NCBI GenBank assembly: GCA_013350335.1
Contig: CM023541.1
Coordinates: forward strand, 36,386,739-36,450,738
Source: Chimonanthus salicifolius
Lineage: Eukaryota; Streptophyta; Magnoliopsida; Laurales; Calycanthaceae
Direction: 5' to 3'
DNA length: 64,000 bases
The notes below the pieces were generated by a model that saw only the letters and a program-made list of their open reading frames with translations, ran no database searches and had not been told where the DNA came from. Numbering within the stretch: position 1 is the first letter of the stretch; each line of letters begins with the position of its first letter. Shown here one piece after another: positions 11,486-44,950 of the stretch. The translations under genes were made by a program, and so were the position numbers.

Positions 11486-11610
11486 GTCCAAATATCGGTC
11501 GATATATTGGTCGTATCATATCGGCCGATATATCGACTGTATCGATTTTTTTTAAAAAAAAAGAGGGGGAGAGAGAAAAATATTGGCTGATACCAAATTT
11601 TAGACCCTTG
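11486..11610. repeat. Palindromic CGGCCG-rich element, 125-bp copy
   Basis: Starts GTCCAAATATCGG and ends AATTTTAGACCCTTG, with TCATATCGGCCGATATATCG inside. It is flanked by GTTCAGATTATAGG (11472-11485) and GTTCAGAATATAGG (11611-11624), which match at 13 of 14 positions and directly abut the element. Confidence 0.65.
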
Positions 11611-12559
11611 GTTCAGAATATAGGAACTGGTTTTGGATGATTGCCATCTAAAATTAAAGTGGGAATATCTTAGCCATCCAATTTTTAACATTAGGAGTGG
11701 GCCTCTATTCTCTCTTGGTCGGAAGTAGGCCAGTTCACATGGCATGTTTTGGCCGGACTCTGTTAAAAAAGAAAACCTGATTTTAAGTTTTGTTTTAATA
11801 TGTACAATTATATTTTCAATTTATAAAGTAAAAAATACTAGCAAATACAACCTTGTGATGTAATCTAAAAAAATAAACGGACTTAAAAGCCCGACGAGTC
11901 TCGATGGACTTAAAATAAAAGTATAAACTTGACCCATTACACAAAAATATTGTGCAAACCCGTTCATCCAATTTGGCCAAATGAACACACTAGAGTTATT
12001 TTGGACAGGTTAGAATTTTAAGCTGTGCACATCTACCACGTGTCACACAATATCATTTTCTTCACTGGTCTTGAACACCTTCTCTTAGGCTATGGATTTG
12101 TAATAAAAAAGTTTGCTGATCACGAAATGGCATTCATCCGATTTCAACGGTTCAATTTGCACTGCTGAGCTTTTTTGTTTTTTCTTAACCGTCCATTTGA
12201 TGGACACAAATTTAGATGGTTACTGGTTAGGATGTCAATGTTATTTGAAGTAATGCTCCACTTTTGTCGGGCCCGAAATTTGGACGGTCAGATTGATTCT
12301 TTTTTTGTGATTAACGTATGAAAAACACAGACACAATCCTACTAAAACCTCTACAGATAAATCCACTACCCCTAAAATGCACTAAATCACCAAATCCTAA
12401 TATATGATATGGAGACATTTGTATCTACTGAACATATCTTGACATTTGATACCATATATATGCCTATAATGTCTGCATTCTCGAATTTTTTAAAAATATA
12501 ATAACTTTTAGATATTCATTATCAATGTGTCTAAGCATTTTATCGGCATAATACATTTT

Positions 12560-12700
12560 AACAATTTAATCTGACTAATCTTTAGAGCATTTGAAGATCT
12601 CTCAATTCCGCACACACTTAATTATGGAGAGTGATTTTTTTGGAGTTGAATATGAATCAAACACAAGATCCCTTTTTGAAGTATTTAATTATGTTTAGAA
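12560..12700 (-). repeat. SINE-like element, copy 2
   Basis: Diverged relative of 6225-6420. It shares the order: a segment near the word ATTTGAAGATCTCTCAATTC, then GGAGAGTG, then TTGAATATGAATCAAACACAAGAT (the complement carries the B-box-like region). No target duplication was identified. Confidence 0.35.
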
Positions 12701-12749
12701 TATTTTAATGTGTATCTATTAACTGTATGAAAATATATACCAATATATG

Positions 12750-12980
12750 CTATAACGACCCAGCCCACAAGACAGGGCTTGGGGTCTAACTCAATGGAAA
12801 TTGTCTGCTTTGGACCCACACGTGCCCACGCACATGCACGAGCCCGCACAGGTTTGCCTTTGGGCCGAGGTCCAGATACTCGGCCCAAAACGCGTCTACT
12901 GGTTTGAAGGGGGGCAATCTCAAATAAACCCCATGCAGAAGTCTGAAATTTCGGATGTGAGACTCTCTCCTTCCCATTAT
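12750..12980 (-). repeat. Solo-LTR-like or TRIM LTR
   Basis: On the minus strand this runs from GAGAGAGTCTCACATCCG through GGGCCGAGTATCTGGACCT to GCTGGGTCGTTATA. That order (a CCCACATC-type box, a CAAAGCAGACAAT box, then GGGTCGTTACA) resembles the LTR seen twice at 53.7-54.5 kb, so I read it as a related solitary LTR. The ends are approximate. Confidence 0.45.
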
Positions 12981-13689
12981 ACCGCACTCCCACTCTACTA
13001 TCTTCACTTGGGTCTGGCCCTTAGTGGACTCAGCAGTTTGGGCCGGATAAAGGTCTCACGTATGCATGATGGATTTCTTATTCCATATTTTCTAAAGTTC
13101 CATATTATATCCAAATATATCTGTTCTCAAATTTCTATTATTCATGTATGCTTTTACTGAACTTTCTCGTATACTGAATGGCTAAATAGGATCATGATAG
13201 TTATAAGATACACTCTAAAATATAATTTAACCCTGTACTATACTTTTGTTATATCTACGTATGAGGGAAAGGTTATAAATGATCTTACTATAAAAATATT
13301 TTATAAATACACAGTTAGACACTTATGTGACAATGATATTTAGAAGACTAATTACATCATTTGATAAAAATAAGAATAATAAGATGGACAAGATGGATAA
13401 AATAATTTAAATAGAAAAGTAAATATGAATACAACTAAGTATTTTTCACAAGAAAAATATTTATTGTTTCACCATCCATGGCACCTTATCATGGATGATG
13501 AAACCATTCAAGGAATCAGAAATTGTGACCAATTCGATTTTAATATTTCTAATCAAATCTAACAATCCATGAAGAACAAAGGTTCAATTTGAAATAGAAA
13601 TGAGAAATAAAAAACAATATAATTGTTAGAAAATTATAACTTAATAATATTCTTAAAGTAGAATTCACTCTCAATAGTTAGTTGTTTAG

Positions 13690-13935
13690 AAGAAGGTGTC
13701 TTAAGTGTTATATCGAGTCATTGATTTCTCAATTAGCCAATGTGGAACTTTTGTCACTCTCACACACACCCTCACGTCCAGCTTAACCCTATGGCTGCAT
13801 GTGGAAAGTTCACAACTTGCAGCTACGCTCTATGACTGCACATGGAAACTTTAGAATGTCCCTTACATGCAACTGGACCCTACGACTGCATGCAGAACCT
13901 GCTCTGATAACATATAAAAGATGATAAAATCAATC
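13690..13935 (-). repeat. Three degenerate ~45-bp repeats beside a primer-binding-site-like motif
   Basis: Three successive segments share the pattern CC(A/C)GCT..ACCCTATG.CTGCATGTGGAA (about 13778, 13820 and 13868). They are followed by CTGATAACATA, whose complement TATGTTATCAG resembles an initiator-tRNA primer-binding site. This may be the interior of a decayed TRIM-like element; no LTR pair was found. Confidence 0.3.
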
Positions 13936-14569
13936 ACAATAAAAGACAATGATTTATGCGGAAAACCCTAAAGAGAAAAAACCAAGGGAAATAGAAATCT
14001 TATTATTATGTTATATTGAAAAATACATAAGTAATGTCTACATATTTACAATTCAATAAAAAGTTCCAAATATGTTAGAAGTCTCGAGCCAACATGAACT
14101 CTCTCTCCTCAATCAACAATAATTTTGTTAAAAGTAAAGAAATTTATAAAAAAAAAAAGGCAAGAAATCTACCCCAGAGAGGTAGATGATTTCTCTCCCT
14201 TCTAAGCTCAATTCTTTTCCCTTCTCCCCTCTCTTTGGTAAGAGAAAATGAGGAACATCACTCCAAAACCTTATTTGAGACTCGAGATATCTCAAATCAG
14301 CTATAATACTGAACAAGATTACTAAAATGTCATTTCAAGAATTAGGGCATATAAATATAAACCAAAGATCTATATGTTGGATTTGACAAAAATCGTTATA
14401 AATGTTAGTTTTTATATATTTTTTAAAATGGTATTTACTTTATATCTTGTTTGAAAAAATTAACTCGTCATATCGATATGCTTATTCACATGTGGACGTC
14501 ATAATTTTCAATACTAAAGATTGCTATAAAAACTTATGTTTGAGGAACTCAATATAGTTTTTTATAACC

Positions 14570-14735
14570 TAAGGTGTCTAGGCATTCTTTAGGACATGTG
14601 AAAATCTTCCAATCCACGTGCATCGAGTAAAACTATGGAGAGTGGTCTCTTGAAATTGAGCGTAAATTAAATACAAAATCTCCACTCTTTGAAATAAGTT
14701 CTTGACCATCAAACCAACCCCTCAATAATTATTAT
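14570..14735 (-). repeat. SINE-like element, copy 3
   Basis: Third relative of 6225-6420. On the minus strand it has GGTTTGATGGTCAAGAAC (A-box region), then the GCTCAATTTCAAGAGACCAC and CTCCATAG segments, ending at ACATGTCC. The shared order across three loci supports a dispersed short retroposon family. Confidence 0.45.
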
Positions 14736-16061
14736 TATGTACATTTTGCAAATAGGCCCATCCATTAAGATATAATGTTAATCTCTTTATAAACTACTCT
14801 GGTACATTGTATGGACACGTAGCAAAGCTGCTTGTGTCGGCCATTTCCATATGTAAAATTTACTGTATTATTGGTGTGGAACTATAGTCTAATGACTTAA
14901 CATAAAGTAGTCTACTTTTTTTTCCCTTTTTTTTTATTTGGGTGAGCTTGATCCAACTTGTGGCTGCATTAGTGCGAGCATAGTTCATTCAGTAGGCCCA
15001 AACATGGACAGGTCATGCCCCCATTAGTCCCATGCTAGAACCTTCAGTCTCCTATGACTTTATAGTTAAAAAAGAAATGTGCACATACATTTAATAGAGT
15101 AAATTCCACCAATCCCAATCTAAAGTTTAGCTTATTGGTTTGACTTTTGGGTTTTGATTTTGATCTTTGCCTTTGAGAATCTATCAATCCAATTGTTTTT
15201 CATTTTTTATATTTTGTATTTCTAGTTTTTTCTTTCACTAGAAAATTTGAAATATACCATGAGAATGGTAGGATTAATGGCATTACGTGGTGCATTTTTA
15301 ATGTAAAGTTGAAAAGTTTTAGTAAATGGGTAAGTCTTGTAAAGAAAGAAACTACCACACTTAGGGGTCTTCTTCGGTCGGGTTCGAGTCGAATTTCAGT
15401 TAAAAAATGTTGAACTCGATTATTTTTGCTGAAGCTTGAGCCCATATGATTAAACCCGATTTTTTTGCATTTGATACAGGAGTATAAAAATCGGCGGGCC
15501 GAGATCTCAGCCGCACTTTTTCTCTCTCCATCTCGATTTTTTTTTTTTAAATATAAAAAAATTACAGTAAATGCAAATAATTATGGGCTTATTGAATATG
15601 TAATTTTTCGTAAAATATTGGACATTTACATCTTCTAATATATTTTTGAAGTTACGATATCGGGAAATTATATAATTAATAATAAAATGATGACAATTAC
15701 AAGGAAAAGCAGATAAATGTAGAAATAATTTCATAATTTATTTTCTTAGTCAATGAGTGTTATTTTAAGTTATGAATTATAGAAATAAAAAAATAAATAA
15801 TAAAATGATTGAAAATTACATAATAATGTATAAAAAATATTAGAAAATGAAACTAATGGGTCATAATCACTTGAACTGATAACCACACAAATGTCATACA
15901 TTTTTAATTATAACAAATTCCATTTAAATCATTAAGTAAAGAGTTTTTAAAACTTAACTAAATGAAGAAACTTTCAAGATCTAAACTCAAAAGATAATTT
16001 TTTCCCATACATTTCAGCTACATTTAAAAACGAATATCAATATGGAGAATGTTCTTCAAAC

Positions 16062-16437
16062 TCATAACCGGGGACATTTATTGATGGCCCAACAATTGCA
16101 GATGCATGACAAAGGGCCCGTAGATAGGGATTTTCTATATCCCTTATAGTGCGGATCAATGGGTGCATTTTGATTACCTATGCCAAATATAGTCTTCATT
16201 GATTTCCATGTAGCCCGTAATCCAATATTCTTCTTCTTTGAACCGGACCCACTTGCACCAATATGGCGGGACCCACCTACATAGATTAATAAAAATAAGT
16301 GGATTAGCATTTTTTTCTAATTTCTTTCTCAATAAAATGTATTTATGATTTTCTAAAAATATAATTTTTATATTACCTGTACCACCATGGCCACCCATAT
16401 GCATATCGCGATGACTCTCTCTCAAAGCCCGCTGCAA
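16062..16437 (-). CDS. Possible two-exon coding fragment inside the 2.7-kb element
   Basis: On the minus strand an open stretch ending ...MHMGGHGGT meets a donor (ACAG|GTAATA, last exon base 16377). An acceptor (TGTAG|GTGGG, first exon base 16276) joins it in frame to GGSRHIGASGSGSKKKN and then RATWKSMKTIFGIGNQNAP, stopping at 16062. Preserved frame across a plausible GT-AG intron suggests a remnant of a real protein. The basic, Gly/Ser-rich character would suit a linker in a transposase or DNA-binding protein, but I do not recognise the family. The start is unknown and upstream exons may be missing. Confidence 0.35.
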
Positions 16438-16451
16438 GTTCCGCGCTTTCT

Positions 16452-17228
16452 AACATTTATAAGTCATAATCCATAGTTAATGATTAAAAAATTACAAAAC
16501 GACAAAAAAAAAATTGCATCCCTGTATAAAAAGTTAGTACACAGTAAATAACAGAAAAAAAAAAAAAAATCATGTATTATCTTATAGGTTTTAGCATTTT
16601 GTAACATTTATAAGTCATAATCCATAGTTAATGATGAAATAATTATAAAAGAAAGAAAAGTAAAAGAAAAAACTTTATCCCTGTAAAAAAAGTTAGTAAA
16701 CAGTAAATAACAGCAAATAAATAAATTTCATGTATTATTTTAAAGGTTTTACCATTTTCCCGCATTTATAACTCATAATCTACATTTTAGATGACGTAAG
16801 ATTAAATAAAAGAAAAAAATGTTGCTGGAAATTTTTACATGTTAGTAAACAGTAACTAAGATAAAATAAAAAAAATTAATTTATTATTTTATATGTTTTA
16901 TCATTTTCTAAAATTTATAAGTCATAAACCATATTTTATGATGAAATAATTAAAAAAATGAGAGTAAATAAAAGAAAAATGTTGCTGGAAATTTTAACAT
17001 GTTAGTAAACAGTAACTAAGAGCAAATAAAAAAAATTTAATGTATTATTTTATAGGTTTTAGCATTTTCTAACATTTATAACTCATAAACAATATTTTAT
17101 ATTGAAATAATTAAAATAAAGAGTAAATAAAAGTAAAAAATGTTGCTGTAAATTTTGACATGTTAGTAACAGTAACTAAGAGCAAATAAAAAAATTTCAT
17201 CTATTATTTTATAGGTTTTATCATTTTC
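16452..17228. repeat. Five-unit AT-rich tandem array, ~155-bp period
   Basis: Units begin at about 16452, 16602, 16761, 16910 and 17070, with a partial sixth at 17229. Each carries the same ordered words: TAACATTTATAA, CTCATAA, a GTAAATAAAAG stretch, TGTTGCTG or its variant, GTTAGTAAACAGTAA, TATTATTTTATAGGTTTTA. Unit lengths alternate between about 150 and 160 bp. The array lies wholly within the 2.7-kb palindromic-family element. Confidence 0.8.
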
Positions 17229-17829
17229 TAACTTTTTTTTTTTCATTTATGCTATTTTATGTTGAAATAGTTAACAAAAAGGAATAAATAATTGAGAAAA
17301 AATAGTAATTAACAAAGTACACAAAAAATAACTACAGAGATATTCAGATGGAAAAAAATTATAACACCTTTATAAAACTTTTATTTTCTACATATGTTAT
17401 TTAACTTCAAGCATTTTTTAACAAATTATAACACTTTTATGTTATTTTGGGCTAAAATCATTAAAATAAAATACGGATAAATGGAAATAAATTACAAAAC
17501 TTGCAAGAGTAGTAGATCTATAAATGAAGAAAAGTTTGAACGGTCTGGATCGTTCAGTTTCAGCCAAATACAGGTTCTTTAGAACTTAATTAGATCGAGT
17601 AATGAAAAGTGAAAAAACTTTTGGAAGAGAAATGGTAAAATCTGGTTTTTTTTCAAGAAAATAAGTGTGTGAAAATTGAAGTGTAAGTGAATGGGATTTA
17701 TAAAAAAAATTTGGACTGGGTAGTTTTTTCGGATTTCAAAAAAAAAAAAAAATTAACACATGCCCGACCACCCGAATACTGCAGTCCGCCGTACACAGAG
17801 AGATTGGACTGGGAGAAATTGGTTGACAG

Positions 17830-18206
17830 GTGAGATCTTGCCCAATATATCGGACATGAGATATCGTCCGATATATCGGCAAAATATCGCCGAATTTGGG
17901 TGGGGCCCAGAACCGAATTTTACTTTTTTTTTTCCTTAAAAAACAGGAGTTTCGGCCGAGATTTAGACCAATATATCAGTCATCTCGGCCGATATTTCTA
18001 AAAAGAAAAGGCTTTTAAAAAAAAAAGACAGAATTTTTAAAATTCTGCGATATCATGACTCAATTATCGGCCAGAAATTCGGTCATCTCGGCCGTTTTTT
18101 TTTTGTACGGCCGATACTATACGTATTGGCCGATATATATCGGCGTTTGAAAACCCGATACATATCGGCCGATACGCATAGTATCAGCCGAATTTTTGAC
18201 CCCTAA
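17830..18206. repeat. Right arm of the 2.7-kb element, palindrome cluster
   Basis: About a dozen copies or near-copies of GGCCGATA/TCGGCC lie in under 400 bp, including TATATATCGGCG and ATACATATCGGCCGATACG. It ends GAATTTTTGACCCC, as in the short copies. Confidence 0.65.
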
Positions 18207-18219
18207 TTTGATATAGGTT

Positions 18220-19795
18220 TTATTTTTTTATTTTTTATGTAAAGTGGAATATAATTGTACAGATTTAAAGCATACTTAAATATCTACCATAATTTAAAAT
18301 TTCAATTGAAAATTCAATTTCTAGCCACTTGATCTTGATAATCAAAGTTGGCGAACGTCCTTGAAAAGATGACACCTGATGACTTTGACCTTTAAAGATC
18401 AAGTGACTGAAATTGATATTGAGATGGATTTTTTAATATATTTTCATTTTTTAAGTGTTCTTTCAATCTATACATGGGTTTTAAATTAAAGCTCGAGCTC
18501 GGCCGATTGGACAAAAATCTTTATTTGAGACCGTTTATTCAGGTGAATCTCGGACGAGATTCGATAAATGAACACCCGTGCATACACTAGGAACCTAAAG
18601 ACTTGAAAAAAGTTATCACAAAATTCATATACTTTAGTAGTATATTCTTATTCTCTTTCTTATGTTTTTTTTTTATTGAATTGTAAAACGTAGCCTTTGA
18701 AATTCCTCAAAGATATATTACATCATAATCATATGAGTTATTTATCTCATCAATCTATAGTTAACTAAATGCAATTGAATTTGACAAAAAAATATTTTCT
18801 ACAAACTGATTGCCTATGTGATACTTATAGAGCTTGAATGTACAATCTTGAAATTGTGATCACTAGCACTTGTGAATTATGATAGAAGTGCATGTCCATG
18901 GGAAAATTACATTACACCTCTTCTTAGATCACCAAAAAATACAAAAGATCTTTACAAGGAGATATTGAATTCAAAGATTTTTTTTTTTTTTTTCATAATA
19001 GAGAGAAGCAAGAGACATTATAAAAAAAATATAAAAATGGTCATATCCTAAGTTCCCCTTTTGATGTATCTAATTTCTCTCTCTCATCATGATTTGCACA
19101 GGTCTAGGATGTAATGTTCAATGCATTTATTGGTCTGTGGGTCAAAATGGGAAAATATTTTGCTGAAAATCCCCACAAAATCTAAATTCTAGCTTGTTTT
19201 TATAATTGTTGAGATTCTCCCATAAAATTAGGGGGACCCTTGATTATATATTATATGACTTGAAATGAAGGAAATAGAAAAGGGGGTTCATGTACACATC
19301 GAAAAGTAATGGAAGCAGACAAAAGAATCCTCACATGGGGTAGGGCCATCTCTATCTGGGTTAGCCATAAAAGTGAGGTTCACATCATACCCACAAAGTG
19401 GGTGGGTCTCCTAATGGCTCCATTTTATTGTCTAGCCCCCTCCAAATAACCTTCTTTTGTCCCAACCAACAATGCCAACAACTATATTCAGGGCTCTGCT
19501 ACCATGTGCCAATGGGTAAATGGTTCTTTACCTTTGTCATTTGACACAAAATATGCATTATGCCAAGGTAGGCAATGGATGGGCCAACCTTCATTTCACA
19601 ATTTGACAAAGTTTAGGCTTGAATATTAGAGGGTAAAAGAAATAAGTGAACCTAGGAAGGCTTAATTAGTTTCCCATACAGTGAGATTAGTTGTAAATGT
19701 AAATCTATGATGCAAATATTTCTAATACTCTCTCCTAATTTCAGAAAAAATGCTCTTACTTCAACCTACAAGAAGTAACCAATCAACTTGTTCAC
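18220..19795. other. Intergenic, no feature supported
   Basis: AT-rich, with no recognisable coding frame and no repeat with defined ends. Confidence 0.4.
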
Positions 19796-19796
19796 T

Positions 19797-19990
19797 CACG
19801 GATAGTTCAGTTAGTCTAAACTTCTAAGATTATGCTAGAGATCTTGAGTTCAACTCCTCTCAGGCTTGGGTTCGAATTAAGTCCAGCCAGACACTGATTA
19901 TGTTCAAAAGAATTTCAGTGCGTTCAAGTCCAGCCAAGCAAGATTTGCATGCTGGGATGGATGAGTAAAACTTGCAATATCAGCAAGTAT
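19797..19990 (+). repeat. SINE-like tRNA-derived element
   Basis: The A-box match TAGTTCAGTTAG is followed about 40 bp later by GAGTTCAACTCC (B-box-like), then GGCTTGGGTTCGAATTAAG. This is the internal polymerase III promoter layout of plant tRNA-derived SINEs. A complementary-looking piece with CTCGAACTTGAGACCTCTG occurs at 20260-20290. The tail and target duplication were not resolved. Confidence 0.35.
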
Positions 19991-20930
19991 AAAGAGAAGA
20001 GAAACATGTAAAATATTTGGTGTTTATACCAAAATCAGCCCCAATCCACAATTTACAGACTAGACGCAGGTGGCAGGTATTAGAAGAAAAAGGTCGGCTT
20101 TTAGATACTCAAATGGGACGACTAAAGAACATAATAGTGAAAGAATAGTCTTTAAATTTTCTTATGAAAGAAATCCAAAACCTCCACTTCTCTTTGAGTA
20201 CGAGGACATTAGGTAAAACTCTGGATACACGCAGCCCCCACAAGTCATAGACATCAGGTGACTACGGTACTCGAACTTGAGACCTCTGATTCTTGAGCCA
20301 AAGTGGTTGTCAAATGAGCTATCCCGTGCAAGATAGATCTCGTCTTTAGATAGGACGTCTTAAAACATAAGACTAAAAAAACGCAACCCCATGTAGATTG
20401 TGCCCACGGCTAACCCATAAAAGAGAATTGCTAGTTGATTCCATTCCAACAAATAGTCCATGACAACTTCAGAACCGAATATATTCTCAGTGTAACTGGC
20501 ATCCATGTACAAGAGATTCACTTCATTGGGAAGGGCACCTTTACCTAATCACATGCAATGAAACTTTAATTTAAAAAAATAAAATAAAATGACACCATTC
20601 CAAGAGGAAGAATCTATTACAAGCGATATTGTTAAGATAAACCTCCCAAGAGGTGATCAATGATTCAATGGTAAAATTACTAAAATACATAAATTGGCCA
20701 ATGGTGGAAGCATTGTTTTTGGCAAGAACTATCATTGTATTTAGGATATGCATTTAAACCTGAACTACAGACCAAAATTTTGAAGCATTTTTATCATTTG
20801 CCTAAAGTCAAGATAGTAATCAGTTTAAATAAAAACAAATAGAATGAAGCTCGTAAAGAAATAAAAACATTTCGTGTTACAAAATTTTTTTAAAAAAAAG
20901 TAACTAAAGAAAGATTAGTGCCGCGAGCAT

Positions 20931-42554
<21,624 letters not shown>

Positions 42555-42611
42555 TTTGCACAGAGATCGTTGATGCCCCCCAAAATGTAGCTGAATATTT
42601 TAATTCGGTTT
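42555..42611 (-). other. LACS9: LACS9-like 5' UTR, second part
   Basis: A TTTCAG acceptor (CAG at 42614-42612) precedes 57 untranslated bases before the ATG. This implies an intron in the 5' UTR running back to the donor at 44767. Confidence 0.6.
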
Positions 42612-44767
42612 CTGAAACAAATTACGTATGCAGTCAATTACTCATTTCCAAGCAAACCTGACAAACAACAGGGCCACAAAAACCAAGAGCCATTATTACA
42701 ATGCATTGCTCAAGTAAGGAAACCTCAAAAATCATTGTTAAAATCCAAGTTATGTGATCCAACATGAAATCCTCATATTCGTTGCCAACTTCCATGACAT
42801 GCAATCATGCCACTTCTTAGACAACCTACATGATCACTGAATCTAAATCAATTCAAGCTACAAACCAAAAACATGTAAGAAACACCTTGCTTAATAGTTA
42901 TTTTTCTTTAAAAAAATTCTGCTGACTGGTACAAATAAATGAAAAATAATAATCTTGAAAACAAAATGGAAGTACTGTTTTGTAGTAAATCATCATTTTG
43001 CCATATGGAACATAAGGAGAAAAAGTTCAGTTGACAGAAATAAGATTTTATAGTAACACTGAGCAAAATAATTTGAACACTAAATGCTACTCATGTTCAT
43101 GAAGCAATAGTAAAAAGTAAATGAGGGTGGTGATTCAAGCATTGTTTGTTTTGATAGAAACAAGCAAACCCAGTAGTTTTACAGCATTTGATTGGTGACA
43201 ACTAATCAAAAAAAGAGGACCCCATTCAGCGCCCAACAAAAATCCCCAATCTTATCATCGATGTTTGTAAAAATGAAATGATGGTCAACTTCCTTTTCCA
43301 CAGGTTTAACTTAAAAAAATTCAATTGGACAACCAATCAAAGTAACAAAAGCAGGGAAGGATTCAGACCATAGTAAAGAAGTGCCTGTTCCAAAAAATCA
43401 GACAGTAAAAACAATTGAAAAGCAAAACAAGAACAAGACTCCTAATGGGATTCAATCAGTAGGTTCCTACAATTAGACCCGGTTTTACATTGGGATCACA
43501 CCCAAAAGTTTAAATCTTGAACTGTAATCTATTACTATAGCTTGAAATAAATTGCACGAAGATTTTCATTCAACTCATCAATTGCAACAGGCAGGCACAT
43601 ATAGAAAATAAATATGTTTGTCCCATTAACTGCTCAGGAAATTCAAATTCGAGACGATGACACATAATTGTAAACCTGAGGTCCATCAAAATTTCAAACA
43701 AACTACTATCCATATTACAAATGCATCAAAATGAGTTCAGTTGTAATCTATGCATATATCTGCATGTATGTCTCCCCTAGTTTGTCATTCAGCATTCCAT
43801 GTGTATGGCACATGTACTGCCATATGTAGTAGTTAAAGGCACGCCTGAGTTGTGCCTAATCCCTTGCCTAGGCTCCAAACCCACTTTTGACCCTGCCTAG
43901 CTCTAAGGCAGGCCCTTGCTTAAACCTAATATTTTTAGAAACTTATTTCTAAGACAAACTTGTTTTTAAATTTTTATTCAGTTGCTAGTAAATATCATAG
44001 TTCACATGAACTAATTGTTAACAATACTTACTTTGGAAGACTAATTAATTGATTATATACTTGCGCATGTAGATAAGAATACTAATATAATGTGCTTGGG
44101 AACTTGGTTACCAATACAGTGATGCCTTAGGCGAGTCGTATTGCATTTTGTTAACATTAATGCAATAGGGGCACAAATCCATGAATTTCTAAATATTTTG
44201 GCATATCTAATTAAGTACATCTCACAAAATTAGGCATGCATCTTAGGCTCCAAGACCCCTTCGCAGCTAGATTGCATTGTGTGGCTTGACAATTATGCTG
44301 CCATCTTATATAATAATATTATTATATCATAAATATATTATATTGTACTTTTTAAAAGTTCAAACTTTCCCATATTTCTATTGAAACAATCAAAACAGAT
44401 ATAACAGAAGCATCATCCCAGACTTCACAGTATTTTAACATGTTTTTTGAAAACTACGTAAATTATCTAAATATTTGTATTTTGACAATTGAATTTCTTT
44501 ATTACTGAACTTTTTACTCAATGAACAAACCGAACTAGCCAAGAACTTTTTCCATACCATCTTTTTGGAATATACATTTCCCAATACATAGACTTGCAAG
44601 CAATGCATATATGAATATAGGAGTGGATGATGTATGCACTAAACTGTTGGAAGAAGAAAAAAATTAAATCATACTATCTGATAAGAAAAACTAGAGAGAG
44701 AGAGAGAGAGAGAGAAGAAACATCAAACACATCAAATTCCAAGAAAACAAGAGGATCAAAGCCTCAC
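42612..44767 (-). other. LACS9-like 5' UTR intron
   Basis: About 2.2 kb, AT-rich, with no coding frame of recognisable content. The proposed donor is CTCTG|GTGAGG at 44768/44767 and the acceptor TTTCAG at 42612. Long 5' UTR introns in housekeeping genes often raise expression in plants; that role here is inference. Confidence 0.5.
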
Positions 44768-44950
44768 CAGAGACAAAATCCGATCCAGATTTCCGAAATT
44801 CCAATAAAAAGGAAGAAACAGGAGATGAAGAAATGAGGAAAGAAAGGGATTAATAGGGTTTTGTCGTACAAGGGGAAAAATAGAAAAGAAAAAAAATGAG
44901 AGATGGAGGATGAAATCTAGTGTTTTGGGTGATGTTGGAATATATTATAG
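44768..44950 (-). promoter_or_regulatory. LACS9-like promoter TATA box and first UTR exon
   Basis: On the minus strand, CTATAATATA (44950-44941) is a TATA box. About 30 bases on, the pyrimidine-rich leader begins (around 44913) and runs through TCTCATTTTTTTTC and CTTTCTTTCCTC to the donor at 44768. A GA microsatellite (44694-44715) lies just inside the intron. Confidence 0.5.

Larger units (their letters stand above)
15481..18206. mobile_element. 2.7-kb member of the palindromic CGGCCG family
   Basis: The left end (TCGGCGGGCCGAGATCTCAG then CTCTCTCCATCTCG) matches the reverse complement of the right end of the 352-bp copy at 46149-46500. The right end (GATACGCATAGTATCAGCCG then AATTTTTGACCCCTAA) matches the family's other terminus. 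TTTGATACAGG (15470-15480) and TTTGATATAGG (18207-18217) abut the two ends, 10 of 11 identical. Inside are a small two-exon reading frame (16062-16437), a tandem array (16452-17228), and a right arm dense in CGGCCG palindromes (17830-18200). It may be the longer relative of the short copies; its class is unassigned. Confidence 0.55.

Noticed and set aside
16452..17228. Regular spacing suggestive of a CRISPR-like array
   Set aside because: Units are about 155 bp with no short conserved repeat and unique spacers, and this is a plant nuclear region.
19797..20300. A genuine tRNA gene
   Set aside because: A- and B-box-like motifs are present, but no cloverleaf with paired acceptor stem could be drawn, so a SINE reading is better.
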